Origin: Streptomyces hygroscopicus subsp. hygroscopicus
GTDB lineage: Bacteria > Actinomycetota > Actinomycetes > Streptomycetales > Streptomycetaceae
NCBI RefSeq assembly: GCF_030269125.1
Contig: NZ_BSSM01000007.1
Span: forward strand, 310,001 to 374,000
Length of the DNA stretch: 64,000 bases
Direction of reading: 5' to 3'
The notes below the pieces were generated by a model, which worked only from the letters and a program-made list of their open reading frames with translations, was not told the origin of the DNA and ran no database searches. The position numbers were made by a program, and so were the translations under genes. Below, piece after piece: positions 41,800 to 49,430 of this stretch. Each line of letters opens with the position of its first letter. Positions within the stretch are counted from its first letter, which is position 1.

Positions 41800-43245
41800 A
41801 TGACCACCCACCGAGGTGCGGTCCGGTCCCCGCGGCGGGACCATGGCCTGCGTGGGACACGCGGGTACGTCCGCGGGGCCCCGCCCGGGTTCCGACGGGC
41901 CGGTCGCCTCGTGAACGGCCGGTTCGGGCGCGGCTGCCGCGTCGCCGCCGCCCTGCTGACGCTCGCCGCCTGCCAGTCCGGGCCCGCCCGCGTGGCCGCC
42001 GCTCCGACCGGCACGCCCGGCCGGTCCTCCGGCGTGCTCACCTGGGCGGCGAGCGCCGAGCGGCTGGGCAGGGGCACCGCGGGCGCGGAGTACCGGATGA
42101 TCGTGCACACCAGCGTCGGCGGCGGCGCCCTGCGGGTCCGCTTCACCAACGCCTTCGGCGACCGCCCGCTCACCCTCGACGACGTCTACGCGGGCCCGCG
42201 CGCCCGGGGCGCCGCCCTGCGTCCCGGCGCCAACCACGCCCTGACCTTCGGCGGCGTCCGCCGGATCACCCTGCCCGCAGGCGCCGTGGCCTGGAGCGAC
42301 CCGCTGCCCGGCCGGGTGCCCGCCGGCACCGACCTCGCGGTGAGCCTGCGCACCCCGGACGCCGTCGGCCCGGCCAGCGGCCACGAGTTGGCGCTCCAGA
42401 CGTCGTACCTCGGGCAGGGCGGGGGCCACACGGCCGAGGAGGGCGGCGGCCACTGGACGCTGACCACCGGCTCCTGGTGGTACGTCGACGCCGTCGCCGT
42501 GCTCCCCGACCGCCCGGCCACCGGTGCCGTGGCCGCGCTCGGCGACTCCCTCACCGACGGCCGGCAGTCCACCCCCGACCGCAACCGCCGCTGGCCCGAC
42601 CACCTGGCCCGGCGCCTGCACTCGGCTCGCGGCCCGGTGCAGGGCGTGGCCGACGAGGGAATCTCCGGCGACAAGATGCTCGCGGACGGCGCGGGCGACG
42701 GCGCCGGGCAGAGCGTCCTGCACCGCTTCGACCGGGACGTGCTGTCCCAGCCCGGGGTGCGCACCGTGGTCCTCTTCGCCGGCGTCAACGACCTCAAGGC
42801 CGGCACCGGCGTCACCGCGGCCGATCTGGTCGCCGGGTACCGCCGGCTGGTCCGCCGGGCCCACGCCGCCCGCCTGTGCGTGGTCGCCGCCACCCTCAGC
42901 CCCTTCAAGGGCTGGCCGGAGTGGGACCGGAAGGCCGAGGCGGTGCGCCGGGAGGTCAACCGATTCCTTCGCGGGAGCCGGGAGTTCGACGCCGTCACCG
43001 ACTTCGACCGGACGCTGCGCGACCCCCACGACCCCGAGCGGCTGCGGCCCGACTACGACGGCGGCGACCACCTGCACCCCGACGACCGGGGCATGCGCGC
43101 CCTGGCCGACACCGTCGACCTGAACCGGCTCGACTGCGCGCGCCGAGGCTCGGCCCGGCGTCCGCCCCAGCGCTCACCCCGCCGTCATCCCAGCGTCCGC
43201 GCCCAGTCCTCGGGCACCCGTCCCGCGGGACCTGGCACCGGCTGA
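41800..43245 (+). CDS. SGNH/GDSL-family lipoprotein hydrolase
   Basis: Predicted surface lipoprotein esterase or lipase of the SGNH fold. The lipobox LTLAAC (Cys about 52) follows a hydrophobic segment AAALLTL. An N-terminal beta domain (about 75-225) precedes the SGNH core: Ser block GDSLTDG (about 248), Gly in DEGISGDKML, Asn block FAGVNDLKAG, and the Asp/His pair GGDHLHPDD. Similar proteins are annotated SGNH/GDSL hydrolase family. GAGGAGG lies eight bases before the ATG at 41800, but a GTG at 41911 would give a conventional short lipoprotein signal. The basic C-terminal tail overlaps the end of the convergent UBP gene by 61 bases. Confidence 0.85.
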   Translation: MTTHRGAVRSPRRDHGLRGTRGYVRGAPPGFRRAGRLVNGRFGRGCRVAAALLTLAACQSGPARVAAAPTGTPGRSSGVLTWAASAERLGRGTAGAEYRMIVHTSVGGGALRVRFTNAFGDRPLTLDDVYAGPRARGAALRPGANHALTFGGVRRITLPAGAVAWSDPLPGRVPAGTDLAVSLRTPDAVGPASGHELALQTSYLGQGGGHTAEEGGGHWTLTTGSWWYVDAVAVLPDRPATGAVAALGDSLTDGRQSTPDRNRRWPDHLARRLHSARGPVQGVADEGISGDKMLADGAGDGAGQSVLHRFDRDVLSQPGVRTVVLFAGVNDLKAGTGVTAADLVAGYRRLVRRAHAARLCVVAATLSPFKGWPEWDRKAEAVRREVNRFLRGSREFDAVTDFDRTLRDPHDPERLRPDYDGGDHLHPDDRGMRALADTVDLNRLDCARRGSARRPPQRSPRRHPSVRAQSSGTRPAGPGTG

Positions 43246-43547
43246 TCGGCGGGATGATGGGCCGGAGGGGCGAGTTCGGGGCCTGTGAACAGCTCCTCGG
43301 TGGCGTAGTTCCAGAACCACTCCTCGTCCGGTTCGAAGCTCCGGATCACCGGATGCCCGGTGTCCCGGTAGTGCGCCGTGGCGTGCTTGGCGGGGGAGTC
43401 GTCGCAGCAGCCGATGTGCCCGCACCGGGCGCAGCGGCGCAGGTGGAACCACCAGCCGCCCGCCGCCTCGCACTCCACACAGCCGGTGCCGCTCGGCGGT
43501 ACGTCCGGTTCGATGCCCTCGGCTTCCGTGCCCTCGACGCCGCTCAT
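43185..43547 (-). CDS. UBP-type zinc finger protein
   Basis: A 120-residue protein whose core is a ZnF-UBP domain: CVECEAAGGWWFHLRRCARC, then GHIGCCDDSPAKHATAHYRD and TGHPVIRSFEP. Pairs of Cys and His are placed as in eukaryotic ubiquitin-protease UBP fingers, which bind the free C-terminal Gly-Gly of ubiquitin. Streptomyces have no ubiquitin, so the partner must differ; a free C-terminus of another protein is one possibility. It is the last gene of an operon: its ATG overlaps the stop of the kinase gene, and GGAGGAG lies six bases upstream. It may be the output or adaptor of that signalling system. Confidence 0.88.
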   Translation of the reverse strand: MSGVEGTEAEGIEPDVPPSGTGCVECEAAGGWWFHLRRCARCGHIGCCDDSPAKHATAHYRDTGHPVIRSFEPDEEWFWNYATEELFTGPELAPPAHHPADQPVPGPAGRVPEDWARTLG

Positions 43548-45013
43548 ACGGTCTCCTCCGTTCGCTCCTCGCCCGCGTCGGGCTGTCCGGCGGCCAGCGG
43601 CAGCAGCACCTGGAAGCGGGTGTCGCCGGGCTCCGAGTCGACCCGCAGCGTGCCGTGGTGTTTGTCGACGACGATCCGCCAGGAGATGTCCAGGCCGAGC
43701 CCGGTGCCCTCGCCCACCGGCTTGGTGGTGAAGAACGGGTCGAAGATCCGGCCCTTGATCTCCCGCGGGATTCCGGGTCCGGTGTCCCGGAACTCCACCA
43801 GCACCCGCTCGTTCTCGCGCGCGGTGCGCACCGTCAGCGTGCCCTCGCCGCCCGAAGCCCGCATCGCGGAGACCGCGTTGTCGATGAGGTTGGTCCACAC
43901 CTGGTTCAGCTCGGCGGGGTAGGCGGGCACCGGCGGGAGCGCCCGGTCGTACTCCTTGACCACGTGGATGCCGGAGCCGATCTTGCCCGACAGCATCAGC
44001 AGCGTGCTGTCCAGGAGTTCGTGCACGTCCACCGCCCGGTACGGCGCCCGGTCCAGCTGCGAGTACTGCTTGGCCGCGTCCACGAGGTGCGAGATGCGGG
44101 TGGTGGAGTCCTCGATCTCGTTCATCAACAACTCGGTCTCGACGGTGTAGTCGAGCCAGCCCATCGCGCCCGGCAGGATCTCCTCGTCCACGGCCGCCGC
44201 GACCTGCTCCAGCCAGTCGACGTCGAGTCCCGCCTGCACGAAGGCCGGTGCCAGCTGCCAGCCGTTGTCGATGCCGTGCTCGTCCAGCCAGTCCCCGAGC
44301 AGGTCCTCGCGGTCGGCGGCTTCCAGCGGACTCAGCGCCGGCGCCTTCGCCACCCGCTCGGCGGTGCGCTCCTGGATCTCGATCAGGCTCGCCAACGCGT
44401 CGCGCGAGAACGGCCCTTCGGCGATCACGGCCAGCTTGCGCCGCATCTTCGCCACCCGCTCCCGCAGGGTGGCGGTGGCCCGCACGGCCGCGGCCGCGGG
44501 GTTGTTCAGCTCGTGCGTCAGGCCCGCCGACAACGAGCCGAGCGCCAGCAGCCGCTCCCGCTGCCCGATCGCGGCCTGGGTGTTCTTCGACCCGAAGAAC
44601 AGGCCCTCCAGCAGGTGCACGGCCATCGGGAACCAGGCGCGCATGACGTCCGCGAAGATGTCCGCCGGCAGCACGAAGAACCGCGTCGGCTCCGTGACCC
44701 GCATCGAGTTGGTGTACACCTGCCGCACCCGGTCGCCCAGGTACGCCTGCATCGCGCCGCCGTACACCCCGCGCTGCGAGGTCCGGGCGACCTCCACGTC
44801 GTCCCCGCCGACCCGGCGCGAAATCACCGCCGTGCCCTCGATCATCACGAAGAAGCAGGTCGCCGGGTCGCCCTCGGTGTACACCGGGCCCGGCTGGAAC
44901 AACTCCACCCGCCCCTCGGCGCACAGCCGCCCCAACTGCTCGGCACCGAGCTTCTCGAAGAGGAACAGGGACCGGATCTCCTTGGGGTCGCACGGCATGA
45001 TCCGCCCGCTCAT
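43544..45013 (-). CDS. Soluble histidine kinase with N-terminal cyclic-nucleotide-binding domain
   Basis: Cytoplasmic sensor kinase of 489 residues without membrane helices. An N-terminal cNMP-binding (Crp-like) beta barrel (about 15-130; VYTEGDPATCFFVMIEGTAV) precedes a helical dimerisation part with the phosphorylated histidine His167 in GLTHELNNPAAA and a long helical insert (about 185-310). The GHKL ATPase has N box NLIDNAVSAM, G1 DTGPGIP, F box DPFFTTK and G2 GEGTGLGLDIS. All boxes are intact. It overlaps the upstream response-regulator/flavoprotein gene (ATGA) and the downstream UBP gene, so translation is coupled and the three proteins probably work together. The ligand of the barrel is unknown. 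Confidence 0.9.
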   Translation of the reverse strand: MSGRIMPCDPKEIRSLFLFEKLGAEQLGRLCAEGRVELFQPGPVYTEGDPATCFFVMIEGTAVISRRVGGDDVEVARTSQRGVYGGAMQAYLGDRVRQVYTNSMRVTEPTRFFVLPADIFADVMRAWFPMAVHLLEGLFFGSKNTQAAIGQRERLLALGSLSAGLTHELNNPAAAAVRATATLRERVAKMRRKLAVIAEGPFSRDALASLIEIQERTAERVAKAPALSPLEAADREDLLGDWLDEHGIDNGWQLAPAFVQAGLDVDWLEQVAAAVDEEILPGAMGWLDYTVETELLMNEIEDSTTRISHLVDAAKQYSQLDRAPYRAVDVHELLDSTLLMLSGKIGSGIHVVKEYDRALPPVPAYPAELNQVWTNLIDNAVSAMRASGGEGTLTVRTARENERVLVEFRDTGPGIPREIKGRIFDPFFTTKPVGEGTGLGLDISWRIVVDKHHGTLRVDSEPGDTRFQVLLPLAAGQPDAGEERTEETV

Positions 45014-46719
45014 GACTGCTCCAGGTACCGGTGGACGAGCATGACGGCCATCGCTCCCTCGCCGACGGCGGAGGCGACGCGCTTGGCGGACTCGGCGCGC
45101 GCGTCGCCCGCCACGAAGACCCCGGGCACGCTGGTCTCCAGGTGGTACGGCGGACGGTCCAGCTCCCAGCCGGCCGGCGGCCGGCCGTCGGCGGTCAGAT
45201 CGGGCCCGGCCAGGATGAAGCCGCGCTCGTCGCGCAGCACGCTCTCGCCGAGCCAGTCGGTGAGCGGGGCCGCGCCGATGAACACGAACATCCACTGCGC
45301 GTCGACCCGTTCGGTCTCCCCGGTCTCCGTGTGGCGCAGCGTCAGCTGCTCCAGATGCCCCGCGCCATGGGCCGCGTCCACCACCGTGCGGCAGCGCACC
45401 CGAATGTTCGGCGCCTCGTCGATCTGCTGGATCAGGTAGTACGACATCGACGCCGACAGGTCCGCCCCGCGCACCAGGAGCGTCACCGACTTGGCGCCCC
45501 GGGCGAGGTACATCGCCGCCTGGCCCGCCGAGTTGGCGCCGCCGACGATGTACACGTCCTGGCCCTGGCAGCCGGCCGCCTCGGTGAGCGCCGAGCCGTA
45601 GTACACCCCGCAGCCGGTCAGGTCGGTGCAGCCCCGGGCCTCCAGTTGCCGGTACTGCACGCCGGTCGCCAGGATCACGCTGTGCGCGGCGATCGCCGTG
45701 CCGTCCGCGAACCGTACGACCCGGGCGGCGCCGCACGTCTCCAGTCCCGTCACCTCGCGCGTGGTCAGGAGCTCGGCGCCGAACCGGGACGCCTGCCGCC
45801 GCGCCCGGTCGGTGAGCTGGGCGCCGGAGACTCCGTCGGGGAAGCCCAGGTAGTTCTCGATGCGGGAACTCTGCCCGGCCTGTCCACCGGTGGCCGAGCG
45901 CTCCACGAGCACCGTGCGCAGCCCCTCCGAGGCCCCGTACACCGCCGCGCCGAGCCCGGCCGGGCCGCCGCCGATCACGACGAGGTCGTAGAAGTCGGCC
46001 GTCGGCGTCGTCGCCAGGCCCACCCGCGCGGCCAGTTCGGGCGCCTCCGGCTCGACCAGCGCCGCGCCGTCCGGGGTGACCACCACCGGCAGCCGCTGCC
46101 CGTCCTGCCCGGCGGCGGACAGCAGCCGCTGCCCCTCCGGCTCGTCCACCGAGTACCAGCGGTACGGCACCTGATTGCGGGCCAGGAACTCGCGCACGTC
46201 CGAGGACCGCGCCGACCAGCGGTGCCCGACCACCTTGGTGCTGGGCACCGGCCGGTGGTCGCTGCGCAACCACGCCTGGAGCAGGTCGTCCAGGACCGGA
46301 TAGAGCTTCTCCTCCGGCGGGTCCCACGGCTTGAGCAGGTAGTGGTCGAGATCGACCACGTTGATCGCGTCGATCGCCGCGTTGGTGTCCGCGTACGCGG
46401 TCAGCAGCACCCGCCGCGCCCCCGGGTACACGTCGAGCGCCTGCTCCAGGAACTCGATGCCGTTCATCCGCGGCATGCGGTAGTCGGCCAGGATCACCGC
46501 CACCGGATCGCCGCGCAGCTTCAGTTCGCGCAGCGCCTCCAGCGCGGACGGCCCGGACTCCGCGCGCACGATCCGGTACGCCGCCCCGTAGCGGCGTCTG
46601 AGATCGCGGGCGACGGCGCGGGAGACTCCCGGGTCGTCGTCCACGGTCAGGATGACGGTCCGCGTCGCCTCGGCGGCCGGTGTCATCGGGGCCTGTGTCC
46701 TGGGCGCGGCCTCTGTCAT
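45010..46719 (-). CDS. Response regulator fused to a cysteine-less glutaredoxin/thioredoxin-reductase-like flavoprotein
   Basis: A 569-residue fusion. Residues about 20-150 are a receiver domain with acidic pocket Asp27-29, phospho-acceptor Asp79 (ILADYRMP), Thr107 and Lys130. Residues about 160-235 resemble a glutaredoxin-like fold (STKVVGHRWSARSSDVREFL) but without the CxxC. From about 244 an FAD/NAD(P)H thioredoxin-reductase-like module begins (LVVIGGGPAGLGAA; second nucleotide site VYIVGGANSAGQAA; final FAD motif GVFVAGDARAESAKRV). The position of the redox CxxC has only one cysteine (TGCGVYYGSA). It may therefore sense or pass electrons rather than reduce disulfides. The ATG at 46719 follows GGGAGAC. 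First gene of the operon with the kinase and UBP genes. Confidence 0.92.
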   Translation of the reverse strand: MTEAAPRTQAPMTPAAEATRTVILTVDDDPGVSRAVARDLRRRYGAAYRIVRAESGPSALEALRELKLRGDPVAVILADYRMPRMNGIEFLEQALDVYPGARRVLLTAYADTNAAIDAINVVDLDHYLLKPWDPPEEKLYPVLDDLLQAWLRSDHRPVPSTKVVGHRWSARSSDVREFLARNQVPYRWYSVDEPEGQRLLSAAGQDGQRLPVVVTPDGAALVEPEAPELAARVGLATTPTADFYDLVVIGGGPAGLGAAVYGASEGLRTVLVERSATGGQAGQSSRIENYLGFPDGVSGAQLTDRARRQASRFGAELLTTREVTGLETCGAARVVRFADGTAIAAHSVILATGVQYRQLEARGCTDLTGCGVYYGSALTEAAGCQGQDVYIVGGANSAGQAAMYLARGAKSVTLLVRGADLSASMSYYLIQQIDEAPNIRVRCRTVVDAAHGAGHLEQLTLRHTETGETERVDAQWMFVFIGAAPLTDWLGESVLRDERGFILAGPDLTADGRPPAGWELDRPPYHLETSVPGVFVAGDARAESAKRVASAVGEGAMAVMLVHRYLEQS

Positions 46720-46951
46720 GGGTCTCCCACCCCGAGCGTCGGAATCCCGCGGCCCGGTGGCGCTGGGAACCACCGCACCGGTACGCGCCCATCGTATGTT
46801 CGATCGCCCGGCCTCGCCCTGGTGTCCGTCCGGCTCCGCCCGGTTGCCCGGGGCCGCCACGGAAGACGGAGGGCCGGGGTCCGCCGGTGGCACGCCGTGT
46901 CCGATAGTGGCACCAGCAGCATGATCGGGCGGCACGACGAGGAGGCCACGC

Positions 46952-47818
46952 ATGACACGGGCGATCACGGCAGGGCTGGACGGCACGGAGGAGAGCCTGG
47001 CCGCGCTGGACTGGGCGGCCAGGGAGGCCGTGCGCCGGGGGTCGCCCCTGCGCGTCCTGCACGCCTGGCACTACGCCGACAGGCTCGCCGAGGCCGACCG
47101 GGACACCCAGCGGGGGTGGGCCGAGCAGGGCGTCGCGGAGGCGGTGCGCCAGGTCGCCGAACGGCACCCCCGGCTCACCGTGAGCGTCGAGGTGGTCGAG
47201 GAGGACGCCGTAGAGGCGCTGGGCCGCGCCACCCGGGACGCGGAGATGCTGGTGCTGGGCTCGCGCGGGCACGGACCGGTCGTCGGCTTCCTGCTGGGCT
47301 CGGTCGGACAGCACGTCATCGCCGAGGCCACCCGGCCCGTGGTGCTGGTGCGCGCCGGCGACCGCCCCGTCCTGGAGGCCGCCGGGCGCGAGGTGGTGGT
47401 CGGCCAGCACGGCGATCCCGAGGACAGCGCGGCCGCGCTGCGCTTCGCCTTCGAGACGGCGGCGGCCCGCGGCGCCAGCGTGCGCGCCGTACGGGCGTGG
47501 ACCCTGCCGCCGGTCTTCGCCTACAGCCCCGGCTCGCTGAGGTTGCTGGACGAGGCCGGCGGTCTCGAACCGTACGAGAAGCAGGCACTGGCCGACGCGC
47601 TGCGGCCCTGGCGGGAGCGGTTCCCCGGGGTGCCCGTGGCCGAGCAGGTGGAGATGGGCAGCGCCGGGCAGGTGCTGCTGTCGCTGGCCGGGCGCGCCCA
47701 GCTGATGGTCGTCGGCCGCCGCGCCCGCCGCACCGCCGTGGGGGCCCGCATCGGCTCCGTCGCGCACGGGGTGCTGCATCACGCCGACTGCCCCGTGGCG
47801 GTGGTCCCGCACGAGTGA
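46952..47818 (+). CDS. Universal stress protein, tandem Usp domains
   Basis: Cytoplasmic stress protein of 288 residues with two Usp domains (about 1-140 and 150-286). Domain 1 opens ITAGLDGTEESLAALDWA and has the ATP-binding pattern GSRGHGPVVGFLLGS. Domain 2 has GRRARRTAVGARIGS and ends HHADCPVAVVPHE. Both retain the G-x2-G-x9-G-S type loop, so ATP binding is likely. In actinobacteria such proteins belong to redox, hypoxia or dormancy responses. GAGGAGG lies seven bases before the ATG. It is divergent from the flavoprotein-kinase operon with 232 bp between, so shared control is plausible. Confidence 0.92.
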   Translation: MTRAITAGLDGTEESLAALDWAAREAVRRGSPLRVLHAWHYADRLAEADRDTQRGWAEQGVAEAVRQVAERHPRLTVSVEVVEEDAVEALGRATRDAEMLVLGSRGHGPVVGFLLGSVGQHVIAEATRPVVLVRAGDRPVLEAAGREVVVGQHGDPEDSAAALRFAFETAAARGASVRAVRAWTLPPVFAYSPGSLRLLDEAGGLEPYEKQALADALRPWRERFPGVPVAEQVEMGSAGQVLLSLAGRAQLMVVGRRARRTAVGARIGSVAHGVLHHADCPVAVVPHE

Positions 47819-47825
47819 CCCCGCG

Positions 47826-48599
47826 TCAACTCCCGTCACGGCGACGGGACGTGCGGGTGGCCCGGTCGCGGGCCAGTTCGGCGGCGGCGCGCACCGCGCC
47901 CCGGTGGACCGGGCCGTGGCCGGGCAGCAGGGTGTCGCCGTCGAGCGCGGCGATCACGTCCAGGGAGGCGAGGACCCCGGCGCGCTCGTGGTGGAAGAAG
48001 CCCGGCAGCAGCTGCGGCCCCTTGACCCACGAGACGGCGTGCCCGCTCACCAGGGCGTCGCCGGAGATCACGATGCCGGCCTCGGGCAGGTGGTAGACGC
48101 AGTGCCCGTCGGTGTGGCCGGGTGTGTGCACCGGTACCGGGCGGCCCGGCAGGTCGAGCGCGCCCGCGCCGGGGAACGGCTCGGGTGCGGTGACCGGGTT
48201 GTGCTCCATGCCGCCCACCTTGATGACGTGCGCCGCCCAGGGCAGCATGCCCGGCCGCCAGACGTTGCGGACCACGTCGCCGATGGTCGCCTGGTGCAGG
48301 AACTCCCGCCGTGCGTGCGGGACCTCGGCCGGATGGAGGTAGACGGGCGTGCCGTGCGTCGCGCGCAGGTACTCGGCCGAGCCCAGGTGGTCGTTGTGCG
48401 CGTGGGTGATCAGCACGGCGGATACCGCCTCCGGTGAGCCGCCCACCGCGGCGAGGGACTCCAGGACCCCCGGCCGGTCCCCGGGGTAGCCGGTGTCGAT
48501 CAGGGTGATCTCGTCCGCGTCCTTCAGGATCACCCAGTTGACGTTGTTGCCGTGCACCAGATAAGTGCCGTCGGCGACTTGATGTACCTCTGCCCGCAT
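47826..48599 (-). CDS. MBL fold metallo-hydrolase
   Basis: Metallo-beta-lactamase-fold hydrolase of 257 residues with a complete metal site: THAHNDH (about 66-72), the later histidine in HTPGHTDGH, Asp in VISGDALVSGH and the last His in LLPGHGPVH. The opening VADGTYLVHGNNVNWVILKD and the DTG of TLIDTGYPG are typical of the glyoxalase II-like/lactonase branch. Function could be thioester, lactone or phosphodiester hydrolysis. GGAGGGACC precedes the ATG. It is convergent with the universal stress protein gene, with seven bases between stops. Confidence 0.9.
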   Translation of the reverse strand: MRAEVHQVADGTYLVHGNNVNWVILKDADEITLIDTGYPGDRPGVLESLAAVGGSPEAVSAVLITHAHNDHLGSAEYLRATHGTPVYLHPAEVPHARREFLHQATIGDVVRNVWRPGMLPWAAHVIKVGGMEHNPVTAPEPFPGAGALDLPGRPVPVHTPGHTDGHCVYHLPEAGIVISGDALVSGHAVSWVKGPQLLPGFFHHERAGVLASLDVIAALDGDTLLPGHGPVHRGAVRAAAELARDRATRTSRRRDGS

Positions 48600-48686
48600 G
48601 GTCCCTCCGCGCCCGAGTGCGAGTGATCTTCGGGGGCACAGCCAACCAGATCCGCCGCCGCGGGGCGCAAGGGGGCGGCCGCTTTC

Positions 48687-49316
48687 TCAGCGCACTCCGT
48701 GCGGCCGGAACTGGACACTGATCCGCGGTCCGGCCGCCCGCGCCGTCTTGGGCACGCAGTGCTCCCAGGTGCGCTGGCAGGAGCCGCCCATCACGATCAG
48801 GTCGCCGTGCCCGAGCGGTCGCCGCACCGCCGCCCCGCCCCCTCCGGCCGGGCGCAGCAGCAGATCGCGGGGCTCGCCCACGGAGAGGATCGCGACCATG
48901 GTGTCCTCGCGGGCGCCCTTCCCGATCCGGTCGCCGTGCCAGGCGACGCTGTCCCGGCCGTCGCGGTAGTAGCACAGCCCGGCGGTGGTGAAGGGCTCGC
49001 CCAGCTCCCCGGCGTAGTGCCGGGACAGGGCGGCGCGGGCCTCGTCCAGCACCGGGTGGGGGAGCGGGTCCGCGGCTCCGTAGAAGGCCAGCAGGCGCGG
49101 TACGGCGACGACGTTGTCGTACATCTTCCGGCGTTCCGCGCGCCAGGGGACCTCCGTCGCGAGCTGTTCGAACAGGGCGTCGGCGCCGGTCAGCCAGCCG
49201 GGCAGGACGTCGATCCAGGCGCCGGCGCCCAACACGGTGCGGCGCAGCCCGTCGAGGGGGCCCAGGCGCAGTTCGTCGGTCTGGTCGAACAGGGAGCCCT
49301 GGAGGTGCGTGGCCAT
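48687..49316 (-). CDS. AlkB-like 2-oxoglutarate/Fe(II)-dependent dioxygenase
   Basis: Predicted DNA/RNA alkylation repair dioxygenase of 209 residues that removes methyl groups from bases by oxidation. Iron ligands are HxD in VAWHGDRIG (about 124-130) and the distal His in RTWEHCVPK (about 184). The 2-oxoglutarate arginine is in PRISVQFRP near the C-terminus. The nucleotide-recognition lid (PWRAERRKMYDNVVAVPRL) resembles AlkB homologues of the ALKBH2/3 type found in Streptomyces. The ATG at 49316 has a weak ribosome binding site. It is divergent from the TetR gene, 114 bp apart, with a double palindrome between. Confidence 0.9.
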   Translation of the reverse strand: MATHLQGSLFDQTDELRLGPLDGLRRTVLGAGAWIDVLPGWLTGADALFEQLATEVPWRAERRKMYDNVVAVPRLLAFYGAADPLPHPVLDEARAALSRHYAGELGEPFTTAGLCYYRDGRDSVAWHGDRIGKGAREDTMVAILSVGEPRDLLLRPAGGGGAAVRRPLGHGDLIVMGGSCQRTWEHCVPKTARAAGPRISVQFRPHGVR

Positions 49317-49380
49317 GGGGCAAGCCTATCGCTATTCGAAAATACGTTCCATTGCGATCATCGGTTCGCGGCCCCCTTTC

Positions 49381-49414
49381 GATACATCGATGTATCGGAT
49401 ACATTCGCGTATCC
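49381..49414. promoter_or_regulatory. Double palindromic operator in front of the TetR gene
   Basis: GATACATCGATGTATC is a perfect 16-bp palindrome (49381-49396). Directly after it, GGATAC-ATTCGC-GTATCC (49397-49414) is a second inverted repeat sharing the GATAC core. They lie 17-50 bp before the TetR ATG and 65-98 bp from the divergent AlkB start, fitting cooperative binding by two TetR dimers. Confidence 0.75.
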
Positions 49415-49430
49415 AACGAGAGGTGGCGCC

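Noticed and set aside
41800..41910. Upstream part of the SGNH gene as certain coding sequence
   Set aside because: Kept only because of the strong ribosome binding site; the GTG at 41911 gives a more normal lipoprotein signal, so the first 37 codons are unsure.
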